Origin: DASYSA01 sp036003885
GTDB taxonomy: Bacteria > Acidobacteriota > Blastocatellia > UBA7656
DNA length: 23,052 bases
Assembly: GCA_036003885.1 (NCBI GenBank)
Contig: DASYSA010000537.1
Location: 1-23,052, forward strand
Direction: 5' to 3'
Shown piece after piece: positions 1-7,275 of the stretch. The stretch's first letter is position 1, and every line of letters begins with the position of its first letter. A program made the translations under genes and the position numbers. The notes beneath the pieces are model-generated. The model ran no database searches, was not told where the DNA came from, and was given only the letters and a program-made list of their open reading frames with translations.

Positions 1-2
1 TC

Positions 3-563
3 GCTCTCCTGGGCGTCATTATAGGTCGGCACATCAGTCCACTATCTATTTGGGCGGAGTCGACCGCGATCTCAGATGACAAGGACAATTCAGAGCTAGC
101 GCGCCTATTTCAGGAAGATCAGGCAGATCGCACAACGAAGGATGATAAGCCCATCGACTGGAAGGTGGTTGACGCGAGGGACAAGGCGCGGGAACAGCGC
201 GTGAAGGAGCTTTACGCGAACAACCAGCTACATACGGGCGCGGACTACTACCACGTGGCGATGGTCTTGCAGCATGCTAGCGCACCAGAGGATTACCTGC
301 TCGCGCACGAGCTATGCGTCGTTGCGATTAGCAAAGGGCACGAGGATGCGAAGTGGTTGGCTGCTGCGAGTGAAGACCGGTTTTTGATGCAGATTGGCCG
401 CCCTCAGCGCTTTGCGACACAGTTCCGCTCGGTTGGGAACTCCCCTATGCGCCTCTACGAGACGGACCAGGGAGTGACTGATGAACTTCGCCGTGCGCTT
501 AACGTGCCGAGTCTTTCCCAGGCCAAGGAGAGAGAGGCGAAAATGAACTCAAAAAAGAATTAG
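3..563 (+). CDS. 5'-truncated hypothetical protein, weakly DUF6624-like
   Basis: The frame is open from the left edge of the window to the TAG at 561-563, so the true start lies upstream; the GTG at 165 is only an internal codon. The visible N-terminal part (ALLGVIIGRHISPLSIWA) could be the end of a membrane or signal segment, followed by a polar linker. The C-terminal 110 residues contain LQHASAPEDYLLAHEL, a KGHEDAKWLAAASEDRFL stretch and GRPQRFATQF. That order (Q-H-A, then A-L-x-D-R, then G-x-x-Q-x-x-x-T-Q) resembles DUF6624-type proteins of unknown function. The family match is from memory and weak. It is followed by a 252-base gap and then convergent genes. Confidence 0.55.
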   Translation, partial: ALLGVIIGRHISPLSIWAESTAISDDKDNSELARLFQEDQADRTTKDDKPIDWKVVDARDKAREQRVKELYANNQLHTGADYYHVAMVLQHASAPEDYLLAHELCVVAISKGHEDAKWLAAASEDRFLMQIGRPQRFATQFRSVGNSPMRLYETDQGVTDELRRALNVPSLSQAKEREAKMNSKKN

Positions 564-815
564 AATCACCGCTTGATCCAGAGTCCGAAGTGAAATGCGC
601 GATGCCGTTGGTACCATTCACTAGGAATCGATTGGAAGACCATTCGGAAGAAGTCGCGCTCGTCGAGCCAATTGCTTCCGGAGAGGTTGCTAATCATTAC
701 TTTCTCTGACTGGATCTGCTTATCGGGGTTCGCAGCTGGCAAATTGGCGACGAACCACGACGAAAAGTTCGTGCGACACACGTGGCCGAGTTAGCCCACG
801 CTTGGAGTATCCCTT

Positions 816-1565
816 CTACACCTGTGCGAAGCCACCATCGACGAACAACTCGATTCCGGTGACGAAGCTGCTGTCGTCTGACGCCAGGAACACGGCAGCC
901 TTCGCGATCTCATCGCCGCTACCCATCCGCCCCATCGGCACGGCGGAACCGAGGCTCTTTAGTCGATCCTGCCCGGCCTCCGTGGAGCCGACTAACTCAC
1001 GCAAACCTTCCGTGTCGATCGGGCCTGGGCTTATCGCATTCACCCGTATTCGACGGGCCTTGAGATCCGTGGTCCAGGTGCGAGCGAAAGAGCGTACCGC
1101 CGCCTTCGTCGCGGAATAGACGCTGTTTGCCGGCAGCCCTTTGCTGCCAACCACCGACGCGTTGAGAATGATGGATGCACCGTCGGGCAGCAGAGGCAGA
1201 GCCTTCTGTACGGTAAACAGCAGGCCCTTCACATTGCCGCCAAAGATGCTGTCGAAATGCTCCTCGTCGATCATCCCAAGTGGCGCGTACTTCGCGATGC
1301 CTGCGTTGGCAAAGACGATATCGAGTTTGCCCTTCTCTCTTTTGATCTGTTCGAACAGCCGATCCAGGTCGCCGAGCTTTGCCACATCACCTTGTACTCC
1401 CGTGACATTGGACCCGACCTGTTTCACCGCCTCATCGAGTTTCAATTGCGTCCGGCCGGTGATAAAGACGTAGGCGCCCTCCTGCACGAAGCGTTTCGCC
1501 GTGGCCAGGCCAATGCCGCTATTACCGCCCGTAATCAGTGCAACTTTTCCGTCAAGCTTTCCCAT
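816..1565 (-). CDS. SDR family NAD(P)-dependent oxidoreductase
   Basis: This 249-residue protein is a classical short-chain dehydrogenase/reductase of normal length. The Rossmann cofactor motif TGGNSGIG is at residues 12-19, NAG at 87-89, and the catalytic tetrad is N111, S137, Y150 and K154 (YSATK). The C-terminus has the usual SPGPIDTEG loop and ends in VDGGFAQV. The Arg after the glycine motif region (TGRTQ, residues 36-40) hints at NADP(H), but this is only an inference. The start is supported by GAGGAGG a few bases upstream of the ATG at 1565. It is the last gene of the minus-strand tetR-htrA-trx-SDR run, 46 bases after the thioredoxin stop. The substrate cannot be told from sequence. 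Confidence 0.93.
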   Translation of the reverse strand: MGKLDGKVALITGGNSGIGLATAKRFVQEGAYVFITGRTQLKLDEAVKQVGSNVTGVQGDVAKLGDLDRLFEQIKREKGKLDIVFANAGIAKYAPLGMIDEEHFDSIFGGNVKGLLFTVQKALPLLPDGASIILNASVVGSKGLPANSVYSATKAAVRSFARTWTTDLKARRIRVNAISPGPIDTEGLRELVGSTEAGQDRLKSLGSAVPMGRMGSGDEIAKAAVFLASDDSSFVTGIELFVDGGFAQV

Positions 1566-1611
1566 GAAGTCCTCCTCGAGATATGTCTGCTAATTGTAGA
1601 TGCGACCACGT

Positions 1612-1980
1612 TCATACCACTTCGGCACTTGTCGTCGACTGCTTAGTCGATGAGCTGCTGTACTTCTCAATCATGCGTGAAATTGACTCTTTGCTGGCTG
1701 CGCCAATCACGCGTTCAACTTCCTTTCCCCCGCTGAAGAGAATCAAGGTCGGAACGCCTCTGACGCGATGCGCTTCCGCAGTAGACGGATTCTCATCCAC
1801 ATTCAGCGTTACTACTGCGGCGTTATCCGAATACTGTTCGGCGATCGCCTCAACCGTCGGCGCCAGCATCCGGCAAGGCGCGCACCGTGGAGCCCAAAAA
1901 TCAACCAGCACTGGTTTTTCGGATTCCAGAACTTCGTGCTCAAAAGAACTGTCGGTTACTTCTTTGACGCTCTCATTCAT
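1612..1980 (-). CDS. trxA: Thioredoxin with CAPC active site
   Basis: This is a single-domain thioredoxin fold of 122 residues. It has KPVLVDFWAPRCAPCRM at 22-38 with redox cysteines C33 and C36, and the cis-proline loop GVPT at 75-78. Thioredoxins normally have W-C-G-P-C; here the Trp before the first Cys is Arg and the Gly is Ala, which should alter redox potential or partner choice. The start at 1980 is chosen because GAGGAG lies 9 bases upstream and the product then begins where family members begin. An alternative ATG at 2049, also with an AGGAG, would add 23 polar residues and overlap the htrA end by 29 bases. A Ser/Thr-rich tail follows the fold. It probably reduces protein disulfides in the cytoplasm. 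It lies between an HtrA-like protease and an SDR. Confidence 0.92.
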   Translation of the reverse strand: MNESVKEVTDSSFEHEVLESEKPVLVDFWAPRCAPCRMLAPTVEAIAEQYSDNAAVVTLNVDENPSTAEAHRVRGVPTLILFSGGKEVERVIGAASKESISRMIEKYSSSSTKQSTTSAEVV

Positions 1981-2020
1981 TTCTTGTAGCTCCTCGTTAC
2001 TGGATTCTCGTTCATGTTTT

Positions 2021-3097
2021 TCAGGACGGGATCCTGGCGCTCGCTCCATTCTGAGACTCCTGAGGTATGACCTCGAAGCTCAGCTTCTCCGTGCCTCTAA
2101 CGACCACGAGAGATGATTTGTGTCCGATGCGATCCTCTGACAGCAGCTTGTGAAGATCATCGATGCCCGCAGTCGGGTGATCGTCAAAGCCAATAATGAT
2201 GTCTCCTTCGCGCAGTCCAGCATTCCTTGCCGGGCTGTTTCCCTCGAAAGACACAACGAAGATTCCGCTCTCGACGGCAAGGTCATAGTAGCGCACGATT
2301 CGGCGTGGAAGCGGAACGTTCTGTCCGGCCAGGCCTATATAACTGCGACTGACTTTACCGTCGCGGATCAGACGGCTTGCAACGAACTTGGCGGTGTCAA
2401 TCGAAGTAGCAAAGGAGATTCCCTGGGCCGGCAGAATCATCGCCGTGTTGACACCGATGACTTCTCCTCGAGAGTTAACCAGCGGTCCACCCGAGTTGCC
2501 GGGATTGAGCGCGGCGTCCGTTTGAATCACATCGTCCATCAACCGGCCGGACTGCGCGCGCAGCGAGCGCCCAAGTGCACTTACGACGCCGGCCGTAACA
2601 CTGTATTGAAACCCGTACGGATTGCCGATGGCCACCACTAATTGTCCCACCCGAATCTTTTGCGCCTCACCCAGATGCGCGGGGACCAGAAGGGGCGCAT
2701 TGATTCTGATTACCGCCAGGTCAGTGTCAGGATCGTCTCCGATCAAATCCGCCTGGTGCTTGTGCCCATCTGAGACGGTTACTTCAATTCTACTAGCCCC
2801 GTGAACCACATGACTGTTCGTCAGAATGAAGCCGTCCGGCGTGAAGATGAAACCCGAGCCGCTGCCCCGAGCTTCCTTAGGCATTTGTGGTGCGTTTCCT
2901 CTTCTGCTCCGGGCCGGTTGCCAGACTTCTATATAGACGACCGACGGGCTGACCTTTTCGGCCGCAGTGATGACCGCGCGCGAATACGCATCCATGAGGT
3001 CTTCTGCCGGTTCCGAGTGCGCCAAATCGTCTCTCGTCATTCGTGCGTCCCCGGACTCAAACCGTTCGTCGCTTAGTAACTCAATTTCCTGCTGCAT
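2021..3097 (-). CDS. htrA: S1C-family serine protease, HtrA/DegQ-like, with one PDZ domain
   Basis: A trypsin-like protease domain (about residues 50-245) carries the full triad: H96 in TNSHVV, D126 in DTDLAVI and S202 in GNSGGPL. One PDZ domain follows (about 255-345, with GLREGDIIIGFDD). HtrA enzymes degrade or chaperone misfolded proteins, usually in the periplasm. Here the N-terminus (MQQEIELLSDERFES) is hydrophilic, with no visible signal peptide or membrane anchor, so a cytoplasmic location or unusual export is implied. The ATG at 3097 is preferred because GGAGGGAG lies about 10 bases upstream; a TTG at 3124 overlaps that ribosome site. It lies 99 bases downstream of tetR, behind a perfect inverted repeat, and 40 bases ahead of the thioredoxin start, so the genes look co-transcribed. 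Confidence 0.93.
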   Translation of the reverse strand: MQQEIELLSDERFESGDARMTRDDLAHSEPAEDLMDAYSRAVITAAEKVSPSVVYIEVWQPARSRRGNAPQMPKEARGSGSGFIFTPDGFILTNSHVVHGASRIEVTVSDGHKHQADLIGDDPDTDLAVIRINAPLLVPAHLGEAQKIRVGQLVVAIGNPYGFQYSVTAGVVSALGRSLRAQSGRLMDDVIQTDAALNPGNSGGPLVNSRGEVIGVNTAMILPAQGISFATSIDTAKFVASRLIRDGKVSRSYIGLAGQNVPLPRRIVRYYDLAVESGIFVVSFEGNSPARNAGLREGDIIIGFDDHPTAGIDDLHKLLSEDRIGHKSSLVVVRGTEKLSFEVIPQESQNGASARIPS

Positions 3098-3156
3098 GTT
3101 GATCACACTCCCTCCGATTATCAAACAATCTCTCCATTCTTATGATGATAGCCGTA

Positions 3157-3188
3157 CGATATTCTGGAACGCGTGTTCCAGAATATCG
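3157..3188. promoter_or_regulatory. Perfect 14-bp inverted repeat, candidate TetR operator
   Basis: The arms CGATATTCTGGAAC (3157-3170) and GTTCCAGAATATCG (3175-3188) are perfect reverse complements around GCGT. The element sits between the tetR stop (3197) and the htrA start (3097). In the direction of transcription the T-run lies before the hairpin, right after the tetR TAA, and not after it, so it is not a standard intrinsic terminator. Length, symmetry and position fit an operator for the adjacent TetR-family regulator. The core TTCCAGAA recurs inside the tetR promoter at 3813-3820. Confidence 0.65.
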
Positions 3189-3196
3189 CAAAAAAA

Positions 3197-3778
3197 TTAG
3201 TCGAGTACTGACAGGGTCACCTTCACAACATCTTCCAGCTTCTTGCGATCCTGTGTCGCTCTGGCCATCAATATCAGACCCTGGAGACTGCTGCAGAGAA
3301 ATCGCGAAACGGCACGAGGGTCGCGAACTCCTTTTAGTTCACCCTCCTTCTTTCCACGCAGCAGGGCTCGATAAAAAGCGTCCTCCGCCGCTGCCATGTT
3401 GCTGCAAGTCCTGGCAGCAGTCTCCTTGCAGCGGCCGGCCAACTCCGAGATCGCATTACCCATGAAGCAGCCTCGCCGTTGCTCGTCGCAGAGCGCTCTT
3501 TCAACGACGCCTTCGAACAACTGCCGCAGGGTTTTCTTTACCGAGCCAGGCCGCTCCAGCTGCTCAAATACCTTGCGACCCTCTACTTCGCGGTAGCGAT
3601 CGAGGGACTGTAGATAAAGAGCATGCTTATCGCCGAAGGTGTCATAGAGACTCTGGCGGTTGATCCCCATATGCCTGACCAAATCCTCGATGGATGCGGC
3701 CTCATATCCGCGCGACCAGAACACCTCCATCGCTTTGTGGAGAGCGTCATCCCGATCGAACTCTTTGTGCCGCCCCAT
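3197..3778 (-). CDS. TetR/AcrR family transcriptional regulator
   Basis: This 193-residue protein has an N-terminal TetR helix-turn-helix (about residues 8-57: ALHKAMEVFWSRGYEAASIE, then MGINRQSLYDTFGDKHALY) and a helical ligand-binding C-terminal half. Members bind palindromic operators as dimers and release them on binding a small ligand. The regulatory half holds five cysteines (97, 104, 117, 125, 162). C104 lies in the RGCFMGNA segment, which many relatives share. With a thioredoxin, a protease and a chloroperoxidase-type enzyme nearby, thiol or electrophile sensing is possible but is inference. It heads the minus-strand unit and probably regulates both itself and htrA through the repeats at 3157-3188 and 3813-3820. 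Confidence 0.93.
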   Translation of the reverse strand: MGRHKEFDRDDALHKAMEVFWSRGYEAASIEDLVRHMGINRQSLYDTFGDKHALYLQSLDRYREVEGRKVFEQLERPGSVKKTLRQLFEGVVERALCDEQRRGCFMGNAISELAGRCKETAARTCSNMAAAEDAFYRALLRGKKEGELKGVRDPRAVSRFLCSSLQGLILMARATQDRKKLEDVVKVTLSVLD

Positions 3779-3802
3779 CCGACTGTCTACCTCTATCGCA
3801 GG

Positions 3803-3831
3803 TTTATACTCTTTCTGGAATGAATAGTCAA
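3803..3831 (-). promoter_or_regulatory. Predicted tetR promoter with embedded half-operator
   Basis: On the minus strand TTGACT (3826-3831) and TATAAA (3803-3808) are separated by exactly 17 bases, each matching 5 of 6 consensus positions. The spacer contains TTCCAGAA (3813-3820 on the plus strand as TTCTGGAA), identical to eight bases of each arm of the 3157-3188 palindrome. This arrangement predicts autorepression by TetR. Confidence 0.6.
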
Positions 3832-4110
3832 GAATGGGAAGCCTTCCCAGGTGTTGTCGATTCGATTCGATTTCAGAAGGCGATTGTGTCGTGCGGCGCC
3901 TCTTTTGTCATACCACCAAAGTGGCGTGCTCTCATGCATCGATAGTGGTAGGTTAAAAGCCTTCGATCTCGTGATGTGTTCTCGGTTCAGATGTTGCATG
4001 TCTAACAGGCCTGGCAAAGAGGAAGACGGCGAACGTTTTGAAACGATACACCTAAAGCGTCGATTCGTAAGCTTCCAAAGCTTCAATTGATCAGTGAACG
4101 GGAGATAATC
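3832..4110. other. Spacer between tetR and chloroperoxidase, no gene seen
   Basis: The divergent spacer upstream of the tetR promoter holds no convincing protein in any frame. It contains a 15-base palindrome (TGGGAAG-C-CTTCCCA, 3835-3849) just upstream of the tetR -35 box and a short TCGAT tandem repeat near 3858-3872. The promoter of the plus-strand hydrolase should lie here, but no clear -35/-10 pair was found. Confidence 0.4.
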
Positions 4111-4167
4111 ATGAGCGATCAGATTATTCCTGTCAGCCACAACACAAGAAAGGAGATGGTTCCATGA
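4111..4167 (+). CDS. 18-residue upstream ORF, possible leader peptide
   Basis: ATG at 4111 is preceded by GGGAG with 6-base spacing and encodes MSDQIIPVSHNTRKEMVP. The stop TGA overlaps the next start as ATGA at 4164-4167, and the hydrolase ribosome site (AGGAG, 4151-4155) lies inside this ORF. The layout is that of a translationally coupled leader. The peptide matches nothing I recognise and could instead be the remnant of a lost gene. Confidence 0.4.
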   Translation: MSDQIIPVSHNTRKEMVP

Positions 4168-5015
4168 CCACAATCACGACCAAAGACGGCACACAAATCT
4201 ATTACAAAGACTGGGGCAGCGGGCAGCCCGTTGTTTTCAGTCATGGGTGGCCGCTCTCGGCGGATGCCTTCGAAGACCAGATGTTCTTTCTGGCCTCCCA
4301 GGGATATCGCTGCATCGCTCATGACCGCCGCGGCCACGGCCGCTCAAGCCAGCCTTTGAACGGCAACGATATGAATACCTACGCCGACGATCTCGCAGCA
4401 CTCGTCGAAGCCCTCGATCTCAAGAAGGCGATCCATGTTGGCCACTCGACAGGCGGCGGTGAGGTTGCTCGGTACATCGGTCGCCACGGCACAAAGCGAG
4501 TGGCGAAGGCCGTGCTGATCGGCGCGGTCACGCCCCTGCTGCTGAAGACGCCGACAAATCCCAACGGGGCACCCATCGAGGCGTTCGATCAGCTGCGCGC
4601 CGGCGTTCAGGCCGACCGCGCGCAGTTCTTCAGCGACCTCAGCATGCCGTTCTACGGCTTCAACAGGCCGGGCGCCAGGGTCTCTCAAGGCCTGCGGGAC
4701 TCTTTCTGGTTGCAGGGAATGATGTGCGGCTTCCCAGCTGCCTACGACTGCATCAAGGCGTTCTCCGAGACGGACTTCACCGAGGACCTCAAGAAGTTCG
4801 ACGTGCCTACGCTGATCCTGCACGGCGACGACGATCAGATTGTTCCGATCGGCATCACGGCGCTTGTGGCATCCAAGATCGTCAAGGGCGCGGCGCTGAA
4901 AGTCTACCCGGGCCTGCCGCACGGCATGTGCTCGACTCACAAGGACCAGATCAACGCGGATCTCCTCGCGTTCTTTAAGGCACAGCAATCAAGCGTGAGC
5001 GCCGATGCAGGTTGA
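4164..5015 (+). CDS. Alpha/beta hydrolase, cofactor-free (non-heme) chloroperoxidase type
   Basis: This 283-residue alpha/beta-fold enzyme is close to the usual length for the cofactor-free haloperoxidase/arylesterase group. The nucleophile elbow GHSTGGGE places Ser at 95, the acid is D224 in HGDDDQIVP, and the base is H253 in LPHGMCSTH. SHGWPLSADAFEDQM near the N-terminus is the oxyanion-hole loop, and DRRGHGRSSQP (54-64) is a further family signature. Such enzymes are esterases or perhydrolases that make peracids from H2O2 and carboxylic acids, and so halogenate indirectly. No signal peptide is seen, so it is probably cytoplasmic. It starts in an ATGA overlap with a short upstream ORF and is followed by a decayed aldo/keto reductase remnant. 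Confidence 0.92.
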   Translation: MTTITTKDGTQIYYKDWGSGQPVVFSHGWPLSADAFEDQMFFLASQGYRCIAHDRRGHGRSSQPLNGNDMNTYADDLAALVEALDLKKAIHVGHSTGGGEVARYIGRHGTKRVAKAVLIGAVTPLLLKTPTNPNGAPIEAFDQLRAGVQADRAQFFSDLSMPFYGFNRPGARVSQGLRDSFWLQGMMCGFPAAYDCIKAFSETDFTEDLKKFDVPTLILHGDDDQIVPIGITALVASKIVKGAALKVYPGLPHGMCSTHKDQINADLLAFFKAQQSSVSADAG

Positions 5016-5032
5016 TCGAGGCAAGGGCGATG

Positions 5033-5197
5033 GTCCGTTACGCGGTCGTAACGGACCACTCACCTGATCAAGAAGTCATGCGCGGACTGGATGACCTTGT
5101 CCGCGCAGGCAAGGTGCTTCATCTCTGATGCCCCAGCCAGATGGATCGCGCAGGCCAACACGCTCGCTCACCTGCGGGGTGGTCGCCCTTCATAATC
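5033..5197 (+). pseudogene. Aldo/keto reductase fragment, frameshifted and truncated
   Basis: From 5033 one frame reads VRYAVVTDHSPDQEVMRGLD, then DLVRAGKVLHL and a stop at 5126-5128. The next frame continues from 5121 with ISDAPARWIAQANTLAHLRG, and a third from about 5180 gives WSPFIII. Joined, they follow the aldo/keto reductase pattern (...VMRALDDLVRAGKVLY-GISDAPAW...ANTLA..RGWSPF...), covering about 55 of some 330 residues. A short deletion after VLH and a second shift near RG break the frame; both the N-terminal and C-terminal parts of the gene are gone. The remnant runs into the ribosome site of the following SDR, so the loss of the gene probably brought the hydrolase and the SDR together. 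Confidence 0.75.
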
Positions 5198-5221
5198 ATT
5201 TCAGCGAGGAAAGGGAAACTC

Positions 5222-6019
5222 ATGCAACATGAATCGCAAACACAAGAAGCAGCCGATTTCGACGGCAGACGAATTCTGGTTACGGGTGGAACCAGGGGCA
5301 TTGGCGAAGCCATTGTCGGGCGCCTCATTCGAGGAGGTGGAAAGGTGATCGCTACTGCACGATCCCTGCCTCCCGGCGGCACGCCCGATCGATTCGTCCA
5401 GGCAGACGTCAGTACACGAGAGGGGATCGATCAGATCATCAAGGCCACGATGGATCGCCTTGGCGGCCTCGACATCCTGATCCACAACGTAGGCGGTTCC
5501 GCGGCGCCGGGCGGCGGTGCCTTGGCGTTATCCGATGACGATTGGCAGTATGCTTTCGACATAAACCTATTCGCCGCCGTCCGACTGGATCGCGCTCTCC
5601 TGCCATCAATGTTGAACCAACGCTCGGGCGTGATCATCCATATCTCGTCGATCCAGCGAACCCTCCCACTTCACGAAGCCACATTGGCGTACGCCGCCGC
5701 AAAGGCCGCCCTGACTAACTACAGCAAGGGGCTCTCTAAGGAGGTCAGTCCCAAGGGTATTCGCGTGAACACAGTTGCTCCCGGATACACCGAGACTGAG
5801 GCCGCACAGGGAATGGTTAACGAAATCGCGCAACGAACGGGTATCGGCAATCAAGCCGCCAGGCAACGCATCATTGACTCTCTCGGCGGCATCCCACTGG
5901 GCAGGCCGAACCGACCGGAGGAAGTTGCGGAACTGGTCGCATTCCTGGCATCAGACCGAGCTTCCTCAATCACCGGAAGCGAGTACGTCATCGATGGGGG
6001 GACAATCCCGACGGTGTGA
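5222..6019 (+). CDS. SDR family oxidoreductase
   Basis: This 265-residue short-chain dehydrogenase has cofactor motif TGGTRGIG at residues 21-28, HNVGG at 89-93 where most members have NNAG, N114, catalytic S143, Y157 and K161 (YAAAK), and an APGYTETE loop. It ends in GGTIPTV. The ATG at 5222 is preferred over an in-frame ATG at 5141, because the 27 extra residues would be translated aldo/keto reductase debris, and AAGGG lies 6 bases upstream of 5222. It is convergent with the CHAD gene (50-base gap). The substrate is unknown. An insertion around 203-222 (RTGIGNQAARQRIIDSLGG) resembles SDRs acting on larger substrates, which is speculative. Confidence 0.92.
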   Translation: MQHESQTQEAADFDGRRILVTGGTRGIGEAIVGRLIRGGGKVIATARSLPPGGTPDRFVQADVSTREGIDQIIKATMDRLGGLDILIHNVGGSAAPGGGALALSDDDWQYAFDINLFAAVRLDRALLPSMLNQRSGVIIHISSIQRTLPLHEATLAYAAAKAALTNYSKGLSKEVSPKGIRVNTVAPGYTETEAAQGMVNEIAQRTGIGNQAARQRIIDSLGGIPLGRPNRPEEVAELVAFLASDRASSITGSEYVIDGGTIPTV

Positions 6020-6069
6020 TATTTCAGATTGAAAGATATACGGCCAGAGAAGAGTAGCTGAGCCGGCGG

Positions 6070-7077
6070 TTACCCCCCTGGCTCCGTCGCTGCGGAAGCC
6101 TTCGCGCCGGATGGCTCGATCGACGAGGCCTGTGCCTCTGCCAGTGTCATCTGAATCGCCAAAGGCGCGCCGGCCACGGCGTTCGGACGCCACTCCTGCC
6201 AGTATGTCTGAAACCGGCCGATGAAATCTTTCGGCTTTTCGGCGAACAGACGAGCACCAAGCGCCATCGCTTTCTTTTGAAGCTGTTCCCGTCGAAGTCC
6301 AATAACCGCGAGCAAGCTTTCGCCATCCTCGAGTTGCGAATGTAACTCTGCCTGTTCAAAGACGCTTGATTTCAGGAGTACCAGATCATGATCCTCGCTC
6401 AGGTATTCGGACAATCTCTGGAGTTCGAAAGCGTGCGCCTCAAGCATCCTGGGCCAGATGGGATTCAACACGCTGATCTGATAGGACAGGTGCTTCACCT
6501 GTTTTCGCAACTCATGAAGGTTCTCAGCGACAGGTTCGCGACGCGCCGCCTCGAAGCACTTGCGGCCTTTGCGGTATACGCTTTGAAGACCCGGCCCAAC
6601 CGCGAAGAAGCTGTCGAGGTTCAACGGAAAACTCTTCACGCGCTCGCGAGACGATCCGACACTCTTCGCTACCTTTTGAAGGACCTCTTTCCTGTCGACG
6701 CGACGGCCAATGCAGGAACTCATTAACTGCTTTCTCAGCCATTTGAGGTCAGTCGCAGCATAGTGCTCGGCAAAATCCTGGACCAGTTTCTTGAGCGTGT
6801 CAGCCACCACAGCCGTGTCGCGAAGCGTTGCCAATTCTCGGCCCGCGTCGCGATAGAATGCGTTCTCTTCTTTGAAAGTCTCTTCGCCGATCTCGAATCG
6901 CACGAGTCGCAACATCGCCCTCACCTTCTTGAAGCAAACCCGGCCATCGTGTATCGCTCTATCCTTGCTACCAGTCTTTGAGCTTAAACGATCAATCGAT
7001 CTGTCCAGCTGTTCAAGCATGATGCGCTTGACGTTTTCTGGAACCGTCTCTTGTTGTCTCAGTCGTTGGTGTGCCAT
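6070..7077 (-). CDS. CHAD domain-containing protein
   Basis: This 335-residue, all-helical, strongly basic protein has the CHAD hallmarks in two halves. The first is AIHDGRVCFKKVRAMLRLVR (residues 41-60, H43, R46, K50, K51, R53). The second is LHELRKQVKHLSYQ (187-200, H188, R191, K192, K195, H196), followed by LSEYLSEDHDLVLL (222-235). CHAD domains bind inorganic polyphosphate through these conserved histidines and basic residues. There is no CYTH/triphosphatase domain here; the C-terminal 30 residues are Ala/Ser-rich and low in complexity. Its position beside a pst-phoU cluster fits a role in polyphosphate storage, but it has its own predicted promoter. It may bind polyphosphate granules in the cytoplasm. 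Confidence 0.9.
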   Translation of the reverse strand: MAHQRLRQQETVPENVKRIMLEQLDRSIDRLSSKTGSKDRAIHDGRVCFKKVRAMLRLVRFEIGEETFKEENAFYRDAGRELATLRDTAVVADTLKKLVQDFAEHYAATDLKWLRKQLMSSCIGRRVDRKEVLQKVAKSVGSSRERVKSFPLNLDSFFAVGPGLQSVYRKGRKCFEAARREPVAENLHELRKQVKHLSYQISVLNPIWPRMLEAHAFELQRLSEYLSEDHDLVLLKSSVFEQAELHSQLEDGESLLAVIGLRREQLQKKAMALGARLFAEKPKDFIGRFQTYWQEWRPNAVAGAPLAIQMTLAEAQASSIEPSGAKASAATEPGG

Positions 7078-7111
7078 TTTTGGGGGCCTCTCGTTTCGGG
7101 GATGAGGCTGT

Positions 7112-7140
7112 ATTGTTTGCTAAACTGTGCGGCCGGTCAA
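7112..7140 (-). promoter_or_regulatory. Predicted promoter of the CHAD gene
   Basis: On the minus strand TTGACC (7135-7140, 5 of 6) and AACAAT (7112-7117, 4 of 6) are separated by exactly 17 bases and lie 35 bases before the CHAD ATG at 7077. No TTTAAC/GTTAAC repeat like that at the pstS promoter is seen here, so direct Pho control is not evident. Confidence 0.45.
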
Positions 7141-7275
7141 GGGCGTTCCATATAGCAAGAACGGGTAGTGGTCAGCAGATTCAGACGGAAAGTCCTTCAC
7201 GTTGCCGCTAATCTGAGTAATTTGATAATTAGTAGCCTTTCGGTTCCCTGGACCGTTGTCGGTTTCCAATCCTCT

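Noticed and set aside
566..781. 71-codon open frame on the minus strand (MCRTNFSSW...)
   Set aside because: It fills a gap between convergent genes, but there is no ribosome site, and I recognise no family; it could be a gene remnant, with too little to support it.
2150..2641. Long plus-strand open frame opposite htrA
   Set aside because: It is the antisense shadow of a protease with an intact catalytic triad; composition does not resemble a real protein.
3157..3188. Palindrome as intrinsic terminator of tetR
   Set aside because: On the minus strand the T-run precedes the hairpin instead of following it, and the downstream bases are not T-rich.
3793..4173. 126-codon minus-strand frame in the tetR/hydrolase spacer
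   Set aside because: It overlaps the tetR promoter and the hydrolase start, has no ribosome site and no family pattern.
4344..4988. 214-codon minus-strand frame opposite the hydrolase
   Set aside because: Arg/Val-rich antisense shadow of a gene with a full catalytic triad.
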